The notes: generated by a model from the letters alone, not told the origin. 64,000 nt of DNA from Arthrobacter crystallopoietes (GCF_002849715.1 NZ_CP018863.1:2914001-2978000), one strand, 5' to 3'; numbered from the stretch's first letter, positions 38,071-49,426 are shown. A program made the numbers and translations.

Positions 38071-39648
38071 TCAGACGGGCAGGCTCACCAGGACCTCGGT
38101 GCCCTGCCGGGGCGCGGTGTGCAGATCCAGGCGGCCGCCGGCGGCGGACACGGTGTCCTGCAGGATCTGCAGTCCAAGGTGGCCTTCCGGGGCTCCGGAA
38201 GACCGTTCGAAGCCTGTGCCGTCGTCGTACACCGCCAGCTGGAGCCGGTCACCACTCCGGCTGAGTTCAACGCTGATCACGCTGGCGCGGGCATGTTTGA
38301 TGGCATTGGTGATGGCTTCGCGTGCCGCACGGTACAGCAGGGCCGCCTGCTGCGCGTCCGGCGCAGGGTCGCCGACGACCCGCAGGTGCCACTCAAGCCC
38401 GCGGGCGCGGACCGGATCGCCGAGGCGCTCGAGGGCGCCGGCCAGACCAAGGTCGGCAAGGTCCGGCGGGTACAGCTCGGTGGTGATGCCGCGCAGGGCG
38501 CTGATGTTGTCCTGGACCAACGTCCGGGTCCGGGCAAGAAACTCCTTGGACGGCGGCTGGTCCTGCAGTTCGAAGGACTCCAGCGCGTAGGCCACGCCGG
38601 ACAGATCCTGGATGACATCATCGTGCAGATCCCGGGCCAGCCGCTGGCGCTCAAGTTCAGAGGATTCGATGGCGCGCTGGAGCAGTTGGCGCCGGGTGGC
38701 GCTGTCCCGTTGCAGCCGGCGCGCCATCCGGAGAGCCGGGACCAGCTGGACGAGCTGGAGCACCGCGAGCGCCCCGAGCACCGGCGGCAGGATGCCCAGC
38801 ATCATCTCCCGCTCGTCGGCGCGCACTTCGTCGGGCTGGTAATACGTCTCGTACAGCACGGGTTCGCTGCCGGTGGTCCCGGTGGCGACATAGACTTCCA
38901 GCATCTCGCCCTGACCGCTCTCGAAGGTGTTTTCAAAACCCGTCTGGGGCTCGAAGTGGGCGATGCCGGGGTGGTCCCCGGCGAGCAGCTCCTGCTGCCA
39001 GGGCTGCAGGTCGAACTGCTGGCCGATTAGCGAGCGCTCGTCCGAGTAGATGATGACCCCATCGGCACTCCACACCTTGATCCGCAGGATGCGGTGGCGT
39101 TCAAACCGCGGCTGAAGCAGCCGGTCCATCCGGTCCAGCGCACCGGGCTCGCCGGCCAGCAGCCGTTCATCGATGAACGGGGCCACGGCAAAATCAGCCG
39201 TGCTTTGGGTCCTTTCGATCGCGTGGTCGATGGCCTGCTGACGGGAGATGGCGCTGGCGCCGATGACCACGGGAACAACTACAATCAGCAGCGTCGCCAG
39301 GCTGCCGATGAGGAACCTCCAGATTGCCCGCCGCATCTCGGAGTTTTCCGGAACCAGGTGCGGCGCATTCGGATTGCTGGCACCGGTGGCACCCGACGGT
39401 GCCGCCGCCAGCGGCCACCACTTCTTTTTCGTCCGGCGGCCCGAATCAGGGTCGGCGGCAGGGCCCTCGGGGGAAAACTGGTTGGCCGAAACAGGGGTGA
39501 CGGAGGCGGGCTCTGCTGCAGCGGGCTCCGGTGACGACGGCGCTGCCGAAGAGGACACTGGCGAAGCGGACTCCGCCGAGGACCCGGCTTCAGCACTGAC
39601 CTCGTCCGCGGAGGCTCCGTCACGTACCCCGCGGGCCGGGCTAGCCAT
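38071..39648 (-). CDS. Sensor histidine kinase (NarX/HisKA_3 type)
   Basis: Membrane sensor kinase of 525 residues. A disordered Ser/Ala/Pro-rich cytoplasmic N-terminus (1-104) precedes helix 1 (110-132), an extracytoplasmic sensor region (133-283) and helix 2 (284-305). The phosphoacceptor is H342 in A-R-D-L-H-D-D-V-I-Q-D-L-S. N-box E-A-I-T-N-A-I-K-H-A and G-box Y-D-D-G-T-G-F are present. The start overlaps the response-regulator stop by 8 bp, so the pair is coupled. The signal is unknown. Confidence 0.88.
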   Translation of the reverse strand: MASPARGVRDGASADEVSAEAGSSAESASPVSSSAAPSSPEPAAAEPASVTPVSANQFSPEGPAADPDSGRRTKKKWWPLAAAPSGATGASNPNAPHLVPENSEMRRAIWRFLIGSLATLLIVVVPVVIGASAISRQQAIDHAIERTQSTADFAVAPFIDERLLAGEPGALDRMDRLLQPRFERHRILRIKVWSADGVIIYSDERSLIGQQFDLQPWQQELLAGDHPGIAHFEPQTGFENTFESGQGEMLEVYVATGTTGSEPVLYETYYQPDEVRADEREMMLGILPPVLGALAVLQLVQLVPALRMARRLQRDSATRRQLLQRAIESSELERQRLARDLHDDVIQDLSGVAYALESFELQDQPPSKEFLARTRTLVQDNISALRGITTELYPPDLADLGLAGALERLGDPVRARGLEWHLRVVGDPAPDAQQAALLYRAAREAITNAIKHARASVISVELSRSGDRLQLAVYDDGTGFERSSGAPEGHLGLQILQDTVSAAGGRLDLHTAPRQGTEVLVSLPV

Positions 39649-40306
39649 CCCTGTCCGCCGTCAGGAGCCCCAGGCGACCGGCTACCGCCACCGCTTCAAG
39701 CTGCGTGTGTGCGTCCAGCTTTGCCAGGATGGATTTCACATAGCCGCGGCAGGTGTTTTCCGTGATGCCCAGATGTTTCGCGTTGGCCCGGACGTCGTGT
39801 CCGGCCGCCATCAGCCCCAGTACCTGACGCTCCCGCTCGGTCAACGACGGCGTGTCCGCGGGCTGCGAAGCCGAGGCCCTGCTGGCGATCGCCAGCAGGG
39901 ACGGATGGATCACCAGGGAACCCGTGCGGGCATGCCGCAGGGTATCCAGCAAGGTGGCCAGCGAGCCGTCCTTCGGCAAGAAGCCGCAGATTCCGGTGAT
40001 GGCCGCACGGCCAAGGATTTCCGGCGACGGATCTCCAGTGAGCACGATGACGCGCGTCAGCGGATTGTGCGCCAGTATTTGCTCCGCAGCGTCGAGCCCG
40101 TTGCCATCCGGCAGGTGGTAATCCATCACCACCACGTCCGGTTCCAGCGAGCGGCACAGTTCTACGCCGTCCTTGGCGCTGCCCGCGATGCCCGCGTTCT
40201 CCAGATCATCCTGCCGGTCCAACGCATCCGACAACAATTCCGCAAATGTTGTGTGGTCATCAACGACCACAACACGGGCTACATCCCGTGCATTTTCTTC
40301 GGTCAT
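39641..40306 (-). CDS. LuxR/NarL-family response regulator
   Basis: Cognate regulator of the adjacent kinase (221 residues). The receiver domain has the acidic pair D16-D17 and phosphoacceptor D62 in V-V-M-D-Y-H-L-P-D-G. The C-terminal LuxR helix-turn-helix (L-T-E-R-E-R-Q-V-L-G-L-M-A-A-G) starts near residue 154 and includes the recognition-helix block I-T-E-N-T-C-R-G-Y-V-K-S-I. A 6-bp inverted repeat at 40342-40361 upstream could be its own binding site. Confidence 0.9.
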   Translation of the reverse strand: MTEENARDVARVVVVDDHTTFAELLSDALDRQDDLENAGIAGSAKDGVELCRSLEPDVVVMDYHLPDGNGLDAAEQILAHNPLTRVIVLTGDPSPEILGRAAITGICGFLPKDGSLATLLDTLRHARTGSLVIHPSLLAIASRASASQPADTPSLTERERQVLGLMAAGHDVRANAKHLGITENTCRGYVKSILAKLDAHTQLEAVAVAGRLGLLTADRDG

Positions 40307-40341
40307 AGCAGTGTCCCCAACCCAAGCCCCCCGACACGGTC

Positions 40342-40361
40342 ATAGAGTGAGTATGCTCTAT
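40342..40361. promoter_or_regulatory. Inverted repeat ATAGAG-N8-CTCTAT upstream of the response-regulator gene
   Basis: A 6-bp dyad with an 8-nt spacer, 36 bp before the start codon. It is operator-like; no regulator is assigned. The rest of the 190-bp spacer to the SARP gene shows nothing recognisable. Confidence 0.3.
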
Positions 40362-40496
40362 CAGCGTGTGCTTGTACATAGCTTCTTTGCGGCAGCACCG
40401 TGGTTCCGCGCCGTCGCCAGGGGTCTGTTACAGACTTTGACGACGGCGCAGCCTGCCTGTTGCCGCGCTCGCACCCTCAGCGGTGCTACCTCATGC

Positions 40497-41465
40497 TCAG
40501 CTAGCGGCGAGTGCTTTGTTCAGGAACGAACTGATGACCCTGCTGGCCGATTCGTGGTTGCTGCCGGTCCTGAAGCCGCGCGACCGCGAGTGCGCCGCCG
40601 CCATCGCGCTCTCGCGCAACGACTGGGCACGCATCCGCTCGTTCAGGTACAGCAGGGCCTCCAGGACCTCGGACAGTTCGCCGTCGGTCTCTGCGGTTTT
40701 CTGCAACAGCCGCACGTGCGCTTCCCGCAGGGCGGGGCCCGGGGCGCAGCCGAGATCACGGTCCAGCAGTCGCCGGCACTTGTCGTAGGCCTGCAGGCCT
40801 TCGGCATAGCGGCCGGCGCTTTCCAAACTGGTGACCAATGCGGACCAGGCCCGTTCGTTCAGCGGCTCCGTTGCCACCGCTTGCTCGGACCACTGGACAG
40901 CTTCGTGCGCCTGTCCCAGGCCGGCGGCGATTTCGGCCGCCCGGATCTGGGTGGCCGTCACTGCGGCCGTGTGGTGGTCGCGTGCTTCTTCGGCCCATTC
41001 CGGTGTGAGCTCGTCGCTGAGCAACGTTCCGGAGCCGAAGTTCAGCGCCTGGGTCAGTGCGGCGTAGGCCTGCTGTGGCTTGCTATGCTCGGCGAGGTCC
41101 ACCAGGTCGTTGAAACGCGCCAGGTCGAGATCCACCAGGGACGGTTCCAGCAGGTAGCCGCCGTTGGCGGTACGCAGCGGGCCGGTCTTGGCGCAGCCCG
41201 GCTGCAGGTTGCGCCGCAGGACGCTGACGTAGCTTTCCAAGGTGGCCAGGGCCTCGCCCGGAGGCCGGCCGCCCCACAGCAGCTCAACGAGTCGGTCCTT
41301 GGAAACCGGAGTACCCAGTTTCAACAGCAGAATTTCGAAGATCTGCCTGGGTTTCGGGCCGCCCAGCGTGGCTGCCGTCAAAACGGTGTCGCCGCGGCGG
41401 ACCTGAAGATTACCGATGATCCGAACAGAAATGGGCATGCAATGCCCGGCTAACATTTGCTCCAC
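40497..41465 (-). CDS. SARP/AfsR-type transcriptional regulator (winged helix + BTAD)
   Basis: A 322-residue regulator with an OmpR-like winged-helix N-terminal domain (L-G-G-P-K-P-R-Q-I-F-E-I-L-L-L and the R-L-V-E-L-L-W-G-G-R-P-P block, about residues 30-90) and a bacterial transcriptional activation domain (about 100-250). It lacks the NTPase/TPR parts of large AfsR proteins. GTG 41465 is chosen because GAGGGGG lies 5 nt upstream; ATG 41438 is an alternative. SARPs often control secondary metabolism, but no biosynthetic cluster is nearby; the neighbouring two-component system may feed into it. Confidence 0.85.
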   Translation of the reverse strand: MEQMLAGHCMPISVRIIGNLQVRRGDTVLTAATLGGPKPRQIFEILLLKLGTPVSKDRLVELLWGGRPPGEALATLESYVSVLRRNLQPGCAKTGPLRTANGGYLLEPSLVDLDLARFNDLVDLAEHSKPQQAYAALTQALNFGSGTLLSDELTPEWAEEARDHHTAAVTATQIRAAEIAAGLGQAHEAVQWSEQAVATEPLNERAWSALVTSLESAGRYAEGLQAYDKCRRLLDRDLGCAPGPALREAHVRLLQKTAETDGELSEVLEALLYLNERMRAQSLRESAMAAAHSRSRGFRTGSNHESASRVISSFLNKALAAS

Positions 41466-41814
41466 GATGTCCCCCTCGTAGGTAGCACCCCCAACGAATG
41501 CTGGTTCCATCCTCCAGTGCGTCCCTATTCTGCAACAGCCCCGATTGGGGTTAGTCGGTTACCCCAATTTTGGGGGTGGTGTACATCACATTCCCGTTCG
41601 AGGTTTTTCCCAAGCCCGTCCAGCGAGAGTGTTTCTACACCTTGAACCTGCAAACGGCCCACGGATGGCCCGGTGCCGGCTAAGGGTGCGGCGCCTGAGT
41701 GCGCCATCCGGTAAGACCCCGGACCCCGGTTGCCCGCCCCCAACAGCCGGGGTCCGGGCCTGCCTGTGGGTCAGGAGACCCGCCACATGTCTGGCGGCGA
41801 CCGCCAGGCTGCGG
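41466..41814. other. 349-bp gene-free stretch upstream of the SARP gene with nested inverted repeats
   Basis: No credible gene. Between 41540 and 41576 a compact set of repeats is found: CCCC-GATT-GGGG, ATTGGGGT (41545-41552) facing ACCCCAAT (41562-41569), and CCCCAATTTTGGGG (41563-41576). They lie 75-110 bp upstream of the SARP start and look like an operator array. The far end (41718-41758) holds the terminator of the next minus-strand gene. Confidence 0.5.
41718..41758 (-). terminator. Terminator of the 41815-42672 gene
   Basis: CCCGGACCCCGG (41718-41729) pairs perfectly with CCGGGGTCCGGG (41747-41758), a 12-bp stem with a 17-nt loop, 57 bp after the stop of the minus-strand gene. Confidence 0.65.
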
Positions 41815-42672
41815 TCACGCGGTGTGCGGCTGCAACGGCCAGGGGATGTGTTCCCGCACATCCGTCAGGTTCATGCTGACCTCGACGAAGAGGTCATCGA
41901 GCATGTATTCGTCGACGCCGAGGATGCGCAGCGTGTGGCCGCTGCCGGCATCCGGCCCGTCCAGTGCCGCCGCGGAGACGCAGACACCGGTCTGCCAGTC
42001 GATCCGGACCAGGGAACGGCCGGGTCCGATCAGCGGGTGTGCCGGGTCAAAGGGCTTGTAGGTCCGGTTCGGCGAGACGACAGCTTCGAGCGCCTTGCGG
42101 CCGTTGTAGTTGACTTCCGCGAGCGAGAGTATTTCCACCACGTTGGCGTAGGGGACTTCGAACGATACGGGCGCATTGCCCGCCAGCTCCACCGGATCAA
42201 GCATCGCGGACCAGCGCCCGTTGCCGAAAACCGGTTCGCCGTAGGCGGCCTCCGGTCGCCGGCGGACGAGGTTGATGTCGTTGTACACCGGCGTCACCAG
42301 ATGCGGCGGCAGCAGCCAGGACTTACGGGTGGCGCTGACGTAGAAGCCGCCCTTGGAGTCGTTGATGCCGGTGGTGCTGAAGAGCAGCCGGCCGTCCGTC
42401 GTCTCGACCCGGAGGGCTGCGGGACGGCGGGTCCAGGCACGGAGCCCGGTGCCGGTGCCGTCGTCGGCAGTGGAGGCAGTGGAGGCACTGGATGCGGTGT
42501 CGGTGTCGGGGGTATCGGCGCCGTCGTCGGCATGTACCGCGGGGTCATGCGCGAAGACTTCGAAGCGCAGCGTTTCCCATTTCCAGGGCGAGGACCGGCA
42601 CAGGCAGCGGAAAAGCTCAGCGCCCTCGGCCGAGACATCGTCAACGTGGTTCAGAATCTCCCCGGCGTCCAT
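41815..42672 (-). CDS. Conserved-looking protein of unknown function
   Basis: I do not recognise this 285-residue protein. It has no signal peptide or membrane segment, and codon use is normal, so it looks like a real cytoplasmic gene. It shows a low-complexity Asp/Thr/Ser/Ala stretch at about residues 40-65 and mixed alpha/beta content elsewhere. Upstream frame extends to 42855, but ATG 42672 is chosen because TACACT (42684-42679) ends 6 nt before it with no Shine-Dalgarno sequence. A dyad CAGTGT-N8-ACACTG (42678-42697) overlaps that promoter. It is divergent from the prepilin peptidase gene. Confidence 0.6.
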   Translation of the reverse strand: MDAGEILNHVDDVSAEGAELFRCLCRSSPWKWETLRFEVFAHDPAVHADDGADTPDTDTASSASTASTADDGTGTGLRAWTRRPAALRVETTDGRLLFSTTGINDSKGGFYVSATRKSWLLPPHLVTPVYNDINLVRRRPEAAYGEPVFGNGRWSAMLDPVELAGNAPVSFEVPYANVVEILSLAEVNYNGRKALEAVVSPNRTYKPFDPAHPLIGPGRSLVRIDWQTGVCVSAAALDGPDAGSGHTLRILGVDEYMLDDLFVEVSMNLTDVREHIPWPLQPHTA

Positions 42673-42677
42673 ATCCA

Positions 42678-42697
42678 CAGTGTAAGACTTCACACTG
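42678..42697. promoter_or_regulatory. Promoter with overlapping dyad CAGTGT-N8-ACACTG
   Basis: The dyad covers the TACACT -10 hexamer of the leaderless minus-strand gene starting at 42672. A repressor binding here would block it. Confidence 0.35.
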
Positions 42698-42732
42698 CAC
42701 TGCGGGCCGGGCCGTGAAGTACGTTGGGAGCT

Positions 42733-43245
42733 ATGATCCAGGAACTGGCCCGGCTGTGGAGCGTCCACCCGTTGGCCTTCGCCGCGCTGCTGGTTGCCGC
42801 GGTCTATTTGGTGGCTACCGGCGCCCTGCTGAGCTGGATCGATCTGCGCACGCACCGGCTGCCCAACCGCATCGTCTTCCCGGCCTACGCGGTGGCGGGG
42901 GTACTACTAACGACGACGGCGCTCGTCGCGGGCGAGCCGGACAGGCTGGTGCGGCTGCTCGCCGGGGGAGCGGTGCTGTGGATCTTCTACTTCGCGGTTC
43001 GTTTCGTGTACCCCGCCGGGATGGGGTTCGGCGACGTCAAGTTGGCCGGGGTGCTGGGGCTGTACCTGGGCTACTTCGGCTGGGGGCACCTGCTGGGCGG
43101 GACCTTCGCCGCCTTCCTGCTGGGCAGCTTGTACGGCGTGGCCCTGCTGCTGGTCCGGCGCGGGACCCTGAAGTCCAACATCCCGTTCGGCCCGTTCATG
43201 ATCCTCGGTGCCCTCGCGGCGGTGGCGGTCCCGTTCGGCTTATAG
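42733..43245 (+). CDS. Prepilin peptidase (A24 aspartic protease), minimal form
   Basis: A membrane aspartyl protease of 170 residues with about five to six helices. The first catalytic Asp is in W-I-D-L-R-T-H-R-L-P-N (D38) and the second in the G-M-G-F-G-D-V-K-L-A motif (near D102). The N-terminal methyltransferase domain of classical PilD/GspO is absent, as in TadV-like enzymes. No pilin or Tad genes are nearby. ATG 42733 has TACGTT (42720-42725) ending 7 nt upstream; the GGGAG just before it is too close to act as a standard ribosome-binding site. Confidence 0.85.
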   Translation: MIQELARLWSVHPLAFAALLVAAVYLVATGALLSWIDLRTHRLPNRIVFPAYAVAGVLLTTTALVAGEPDRLVRLLAGGAVLWIFYFAVRFVYPAGMGFGDVKLAGVLGLYLGYFGWGHLLGGTFAAFLLGSLYGVALLLVRRGTLKSNIPFGPFMILGALAAVAVPFGL

Positions 43246-43255
43246 GCTGGGAACC

Positions 43256-43726
43256 ATGCCTACACCGGATTTCATTCTTCAGCTGCGCGAAAAAATCGGC
43301 CAGGACCTGTTGTGGCTGCCCGGCGCCACCGCAGTGGTACTCGACGACCGGGACCGGGTGTTGCTGGGGCGGCGTGCGGATAACGGCATCTGGACCCTGA
43401 TCACCGGAATCCTGGAACCGGGGGAGCAGCCCGCCGTCGGGATCGTCCGGGAAGTGTTCGAGGAAACCGGCGTGGTGGCGGAAGTGGAGCATCTGGCCGA
43501 GGTGTTCGCCGGCGGCCCGATGGAGTTCGTCAACGGCGACCAGGCGCAGTTCCTGACGCTGAATTTCCGCTGCCGGTATATTTCGGGCGAGGCCCGGGTG
43601 AACGACGACGAGTCCTCCGCGGTGGGCTGGTTCGCCTTGGGTGACCTGCCGGAGCTGCCCGACTACCACCGTGCGCGGTTGAGCGCTGCCCTGCGGGCTA
43701 ACGGCGTGCCGGAGTTCGTGCGCTGA
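43256..43726 (+). CDS. Nudix hydrolase
   Basis: A 156-residue Nudix protein hydrolysing a nucleoside diphosphate linked to an unknown moiety. The Nudix box is complete: G-I-L-E-P-G-E-Q-P-A-V-G-I-V-R-E-V-F-E-E-T-G-V, residues 51-73, with all metal-binding glutamates. ATG 43256 is preferred over a longer upstream frame because it avoids overlap with the peptidase gene and has TAGGCT (43243-43248, overlapping the previous stop) 7 nt upstream. A strong hairpin follows. Confidence 0.9.
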   Translation: MPTPDFILQLREKIGQDLLWLPGATAVVLDDRDRVLLGRRADNGIWTLITGILEPGEQPAVGIVREVFEETGVVAEVEHLAEVFAGGPMEFVNGDQAQFLTLNFRCRYISGEARVNDDESSAVGWFALGDLPELPDYHRARLSAALRANGVPEFVR

Positions 43727-43777
43727 CGCGGTGGACGGATGCTGGCCTTCCGGCGGCCTGGCCAGCGAGACAGAACG

Positions 43778-43815
43778 GAGAAGGATGGACATCCTCACGG
43801 ATGTCCATCCTTCTC
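43778..43815. terminator. Bidirectional terminator between the Nudix and MFS genes
   Basis: A perfect 17-bp stem (43778-43794 with 43799-43815, arms GAGAAGGATGGACATCC and its complement) around TCAC, between two converging genes. Confidence 0.85.
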
Positions 43816-43877
43816 GATGGTGCTTGGGCCGTAGCGCGCTGACCTGGCCTGGCCTGACGCGGCCAGCGAAGCCCGTG

Positions 43878-46318
<2,441 letters not shown>

Positions 46319-46328
46319 CGTTGAATTT

Positions 46329-46353
46329 TTGCACTTTTACAGCAATAGTGCAA
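46329..46353. promoter_or_regulatory. Candidate TetR operator TTGCACT-N11-AGTGCAA
   Basis: A perfect 7-bp dyad in an AT-rich island directly upstream of the TetR-MFS operon. TetR-family repressors typically bind such sites in their own promoters. Confidence 0.55.
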
Positions 46354-46392
46354 TTTAGTGGGCTGCGCCACAGGAGTCGCAGGCGGCACAGC

Positions 46393-46429
46393 AAAGCGCC
46401 CCCGGTCCGGTGTGGACCAGGGGCGCTTT
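46393..46429 (-). terminator. Terminator of the DUF4245-carbonic anhydrase-fumC operon
   Basis: AAAGCGCCCC (46393-46402) pairs with GGGGCGCTTT (46420-46429); after one mismatch five more inner pairs form. It lies 63 bp beyond the fumC stop on the minus strand. Confidence 0.7.
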
Positions 46430-46491
46430 CAGGTTCGCGCGGGTAGCGCTACCTGTCGTACTTATTCGGGCTTGCTTGAGCTTGCTTGCGC

Positions 46492-47922
46492 TTACTTCTG
46501 CGGCGGGGTGGTCATGGACAGGACGTCCAGGGCCTTGTCCAGCTGCTCTTCGGTCAGTTCGCCGCGCTCGAGGAAGCCAAGGGCGACGACGGACTCGCGG
46601 ACGGTCAGGCCTTCCTTGACCGCGTGCTTGGCGATCTTGGCGGCGTTCTCGTAGCCGATGTACTTGTTCAGCGGGGTCACGATGGACGGCGAAGCCTCGG
46701 CCAGGAAGCGGGCGCGTTCCACGTTGGCGGTCAGGCCGTCGATCATCTTGTCCGCCATGACGCGGCTGGTGTTGGTCAGCAGTCGGATGGACTCAAGCAG
46801 GTTCGCAGCCATGACCGGGATGCCCACGTTCAGCTCGAAGGCGCCGTTGGTGGAGGACAGGGCGATGGTGGTGTCATTGCCGATGACCTGGGCGGAGACC
46901 ATGATGGCGGCCTCGCAGATGACCGGGTTGACTTTGCCGGGCATGATCGAGGAGCCGGGCTGCAGATCCGGGATGGCGATTTCGCCGAGGCCGGTGTTGG
47001 GGCCGGAGCCCATCCAGCGCAGATCGTTGTTGATCTTCATGAACGAGTAGGCGATGTTGCGCAGCTGGCCGGAGGCTTCCACCAAACCGTCGCGGTTGGC
47101 CTGGGCCTCGAAGTGGTCGCGGGCCTCGATCAGCGGCAGGCCGGTGTCGGCTGCGAGCAGCTCGATTACGCGGGCGGAGAAACCGGCGGGGGTGTTGATG
47201 CCGGTGCCGACGGCGGTGCCGCCCAAGGGGACCTCGGCCACGCGGGGGAGCGAGGCGTTGATGCGCTCGATGCCGTAGCGGACCTGCGCGGCGTAGCCAC
47301 CGAACTCCTGGCCCAGGGTGACCGGGGTGGCGTCCATCAAGTGGGTGCGGCCGGACTTCACAACGTCCTTGAACTCCACGGCCTTGCGCTCCAGCGAGGC
47401 GGCCAGGTAGTCCAGCGCCGGGATCAGGTCATTGATCAGGGCGGACGTGGCGGCAACGTGGACCGAGGTGGGGAACACGTCGTTGGAGGACTGCGAGGCG
47501 TTGACGTGGTCGTTGGGGTGGACCACCTTGTCGCTGCCGGACTCCTTGAGCGAGCGCGAAGCCAGCTCGGCCAGGACCTCGTTGGTGTTCATGTTCGAGG
47601 ACGTGCCGGAACCGGTCTGGAACACATCGATGGGGAAGTCGCCGTCGTACTTGCCGGAGGCGACCTCGTCGGCAGCGGCTTCGATCGCCTTGGCCAGCTC
47701 GCCGTCGAGCACGCCCAGTTCGGCGTTGGCGGTGGCGGCGGCCTTCTTGATTCGTGCCAGCGCCTCGATGTGCGCGCGCTCCAGCGTCTTGCCGGAGATC
47801 GGGAAGTTCTCGACGGCGCGCTGGGTCTGCGCGCGGTAGAGAGCGTTTACCGGGACGCGGACCTCGCCCATGGTGTCGTGTTCAATGCGGTACTCAACGG
47901 AGTCGGCAGTAGTGGAAGTCAT
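46492..47922 (-). CDS. fumC: Fumarate hydratase, class II
   Basis: Reversible hydration of fumarate to malate in the TCA cycle. It is 476 residues of the aspartase/fumarase superfamily: the signature [11 protein letters not shown] is clear, with the catalytic loop S-S upstream of I-M-P, and [13 protein letters not shown] near residue 100. ATG 47922 is preferred over an in-frame extension. It ends a three-gene minus-strand set behind DUF4245 and carbonic anhydrase. Confidence 0.95.
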   Translation of the reverse strand: MTSTTADSVEYRIEHDTMGEVRVPVNALYRAQTQRAVENFPISGKTLERAHIEALARIKKAAATANAELGVLDGELAKAIEAAADEVASGKYDGDFPIDVFQTGSGTSSNMNTNEVLAELASRSLKESGSDKVVHPNDHVNASQSSNDVFPTSVHVAATSALINDLIPALDYLAASLERKAVEFKDVVKSGRTHLMDATPVTLGQEFGGYAAQVRYGIERINASLPRVAEVPLGGTAVGTGINTPAGFSARVIELLAADTGLPLIEARDHFEAQANRDGLVEASGQLRNIAYSFMKINNDLRWMGSGPNTGLGEIAIPDLQPGSSIMPGKVNPVICEAAIMVSAQVIGNDTTIALSSTNGAFELNVGIPVMAANLLESIRLLTNTSRVMADKMIDGLTANVERARFLAEASPSIVTPLNKYIGYENAAKIAKHAVKEGLTVRESVVALGFLERGELTEEQLDKALDVLSMTTPPQK

Positions 47923-47944
47923 GCCCTCAGTTTCTCCCACGGCG

Positions 47945-48559
47945 TTAGAGCGCACCAAATCCTGAGACAAGCTCGGCCCGGCCCTCGGCGAGCCGGTAGG
48001 TGACGCCGATGACGGCAACTTCGCCCTTGTCGACGGACTCGGAGATGACGCGCGAACTGTCCACCAGCCGCTCCGCCACCTGCTGCACGTGCTCGACCAC
48101 CATGTCGTTGACGTCCTCGAAGCCGTTCCGCCGGGCGGCGAGGACGGAGGGCGTGATGCGTTCGACCAGGTCGCGCAGGAATCCCTTGGGCATTTCGCCG
48201 GTGTCCACGGTCTGTTTGGCGGCGGTCACCGCGCCGCAGCTGTCGTGGCCGAGCACCACGATCAGCGGGACATCCAGCAGGCTGACGCTGTACTCCAGCG
48301 AACCGAGGACCGCGTCGTCGATGACCTGGCCTGCCGTGCGGACCACGAACGCGTCGCCGAGGCCAAGGTCGAAGATGATTTCGGCGGCCAGCCGGGAATC
48401 CGAGCAACCGAATATTACGGCGAAGGGATGCTGCTGGTTGACCAGCGAACTGCGGCGGGAGGCGTCCTGGTTCGGGTGGTTCGAGGAGCCGGCGACGAAG
48501 CGTTCGTTGCCTTCGCGGAGCTTTTGCCACGCCAATGCGGGGGTGAGGTCTGTAGTCAC
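47945..48559 (-). CDS. Beta-class carbonic anhydrase
   Basis: Zinc enzyme interconverting CO2 and bicarbonate. The zinc ligands are in C-S-D-S-R (C51, D53) and G-H-D-S-C-G-A (H104 and C107). The length, 204 residues, is normal. The GTG start has TAAAGT at 48572-48567 ending 7 nt upstream and no usable Shine-Dalgarno sequence, so it probably has its own leaderless promoter besides possible read-through from DUF4245. It precedes fumC by 22 bp. Confidence 0.92.
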   Translation of the reverse strand: MTTDLTPALAWQKLREGNERFVAGSSNHPNQDASRRSSLVNQQHPFAVIFGCSDSRLAAEIIFDLGLGDAFVVRTAGQVIDDAVLGSLEYSVSLLDVPLIVVLGHDSCGAVTAAKQTVDTGEMPKGFLRDLVERITPSVLAARRNGFEDVNDMVVEHVQQVAERLVDSSRVISESVDKGEVAVIGVTYRLAEGRAELVSGFGAL

Positions 48560-48619
48560 CCTGCTTACTTTACTGACGCGAGCCGACTGGGCCGTTTCCG
48601 TTGCGGTGCGTTACGCCGG

Positions 48620-49231
48620 TTACTTTTCGGCCGGCTCGCCCTGGGCCAGCTCCTCCACGACGGCAGTGCCGAGGGTGTCGAACTCGTCCAGGTCCGCGCC
48701 GCCGCTGAGGATCACGGTGAAACCGTCCTGCTCCAGCACCAAATGCTTGCGGTCTTCGCCCCTGTCGCGCAGCTCCCAGCTTTCGCCGCCGGCCTGGCGG
48801 TCGCTGGTGATGGGCGCGTTGTCAGTAGTCTGCGCGATCCAGGTGGGATTGGCCTTATCCGTCTGAGTCAGGGCGATGTGCTGGCCCTTCGGAGTGAGGT
48901 AGCCGACTTCCCAGGAGGGGACCGCTCCGGTGCCGCCGGTGTTCCAGCGGGCATAGTTGGCACGCCACGGTTCCGGCAGTTCGACGGTCAGCGGCTCGTA
49001 GCCGGCGGTGGCCGCGGCCTGCGATGCCGTGCCGGGAACGTCAATGTTACGTTCGTAAACCTCGGACTTGCTGGCGGGGTTCAGGAAGAAGACCGGCAGG
49101 AAGATCGCGATGGTCAGGCCCAGGGCAATCAACATGCCGGTCACCGTGGCATTGGCACGTTTGGCCTGTTTTGCCGTCAGAACCGGGGTTGCGGCAGGCT
49201 GGTCTGAATCTTCGGGGCGCACTTCACTCAC
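48620..49231 (-). CDS. DUF4245 domain-containing membrane protein
   Basis: A conserved actinobacterial protein of unknown function, 203 residues. One membrane helix (M-L-I-A-L-G-L-T-I-A-I-F-L-P-V-F-F-L) lies near residues 33-50, after a short cytoplasmic part; the remainder is an extracytoplasmic domain of beta character rich in Trp (E-P-W-R-A-N-Y-A-R-W). GTG 49231 is adopted; the frame is open further up but codon use falls off. It is divergent from glpX, the arrangement also recalled from mycobacteria. Confidence 0.8.
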   Translation of the reverse strand: MSEVRPEDSDQPAATPVLTAKQAKRANATVTGMLIALGLTIAIFLPVFFLNPASKSEVYERNIDVPGTASQAAATAGYEPLTVELPEPWRANYARWNTGGTGAVPSWEVGYLTPKGQHIALTQTDKANPTWIAQTTDNAPITSDRQAGGESWELRDRGEDRKHLVLEQDGFTVILSGGADLDEFDTLGTAVVEELAQGEPAEK

Positions 49232-49426
49232 CCCTCTATCGTCTCTTAAACTACGGCACCCTTGCACCGCCGTCGTGCTTTGAATGGGTTTGGGTGTGGT
49301 GGATAAGTCGGACGTGCCTGTCATCACAGACTCGGCAGGCGCCCCGGCGACTATGATCGGAAGTACAGGAAAACCGATGCAGTCCCGATCGGAACTGCGC
49401 CCAAGCCACTCGAAGATGAGGTTCTC

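Noticed and set aside
46447..46496. Short GCTTGCTTG-type repeats just after fumC
   Set aside because: Only three imperfect units next to the stop codon; no sign of function beyond chance simple sequence.
46486..48003. 505-codon open frame opposite fumC
   Set aside because: fumC on the other strand has all class II motifs; the antisense frame is Gly/Val/Asp/Gln-rich as expected for a shadow.
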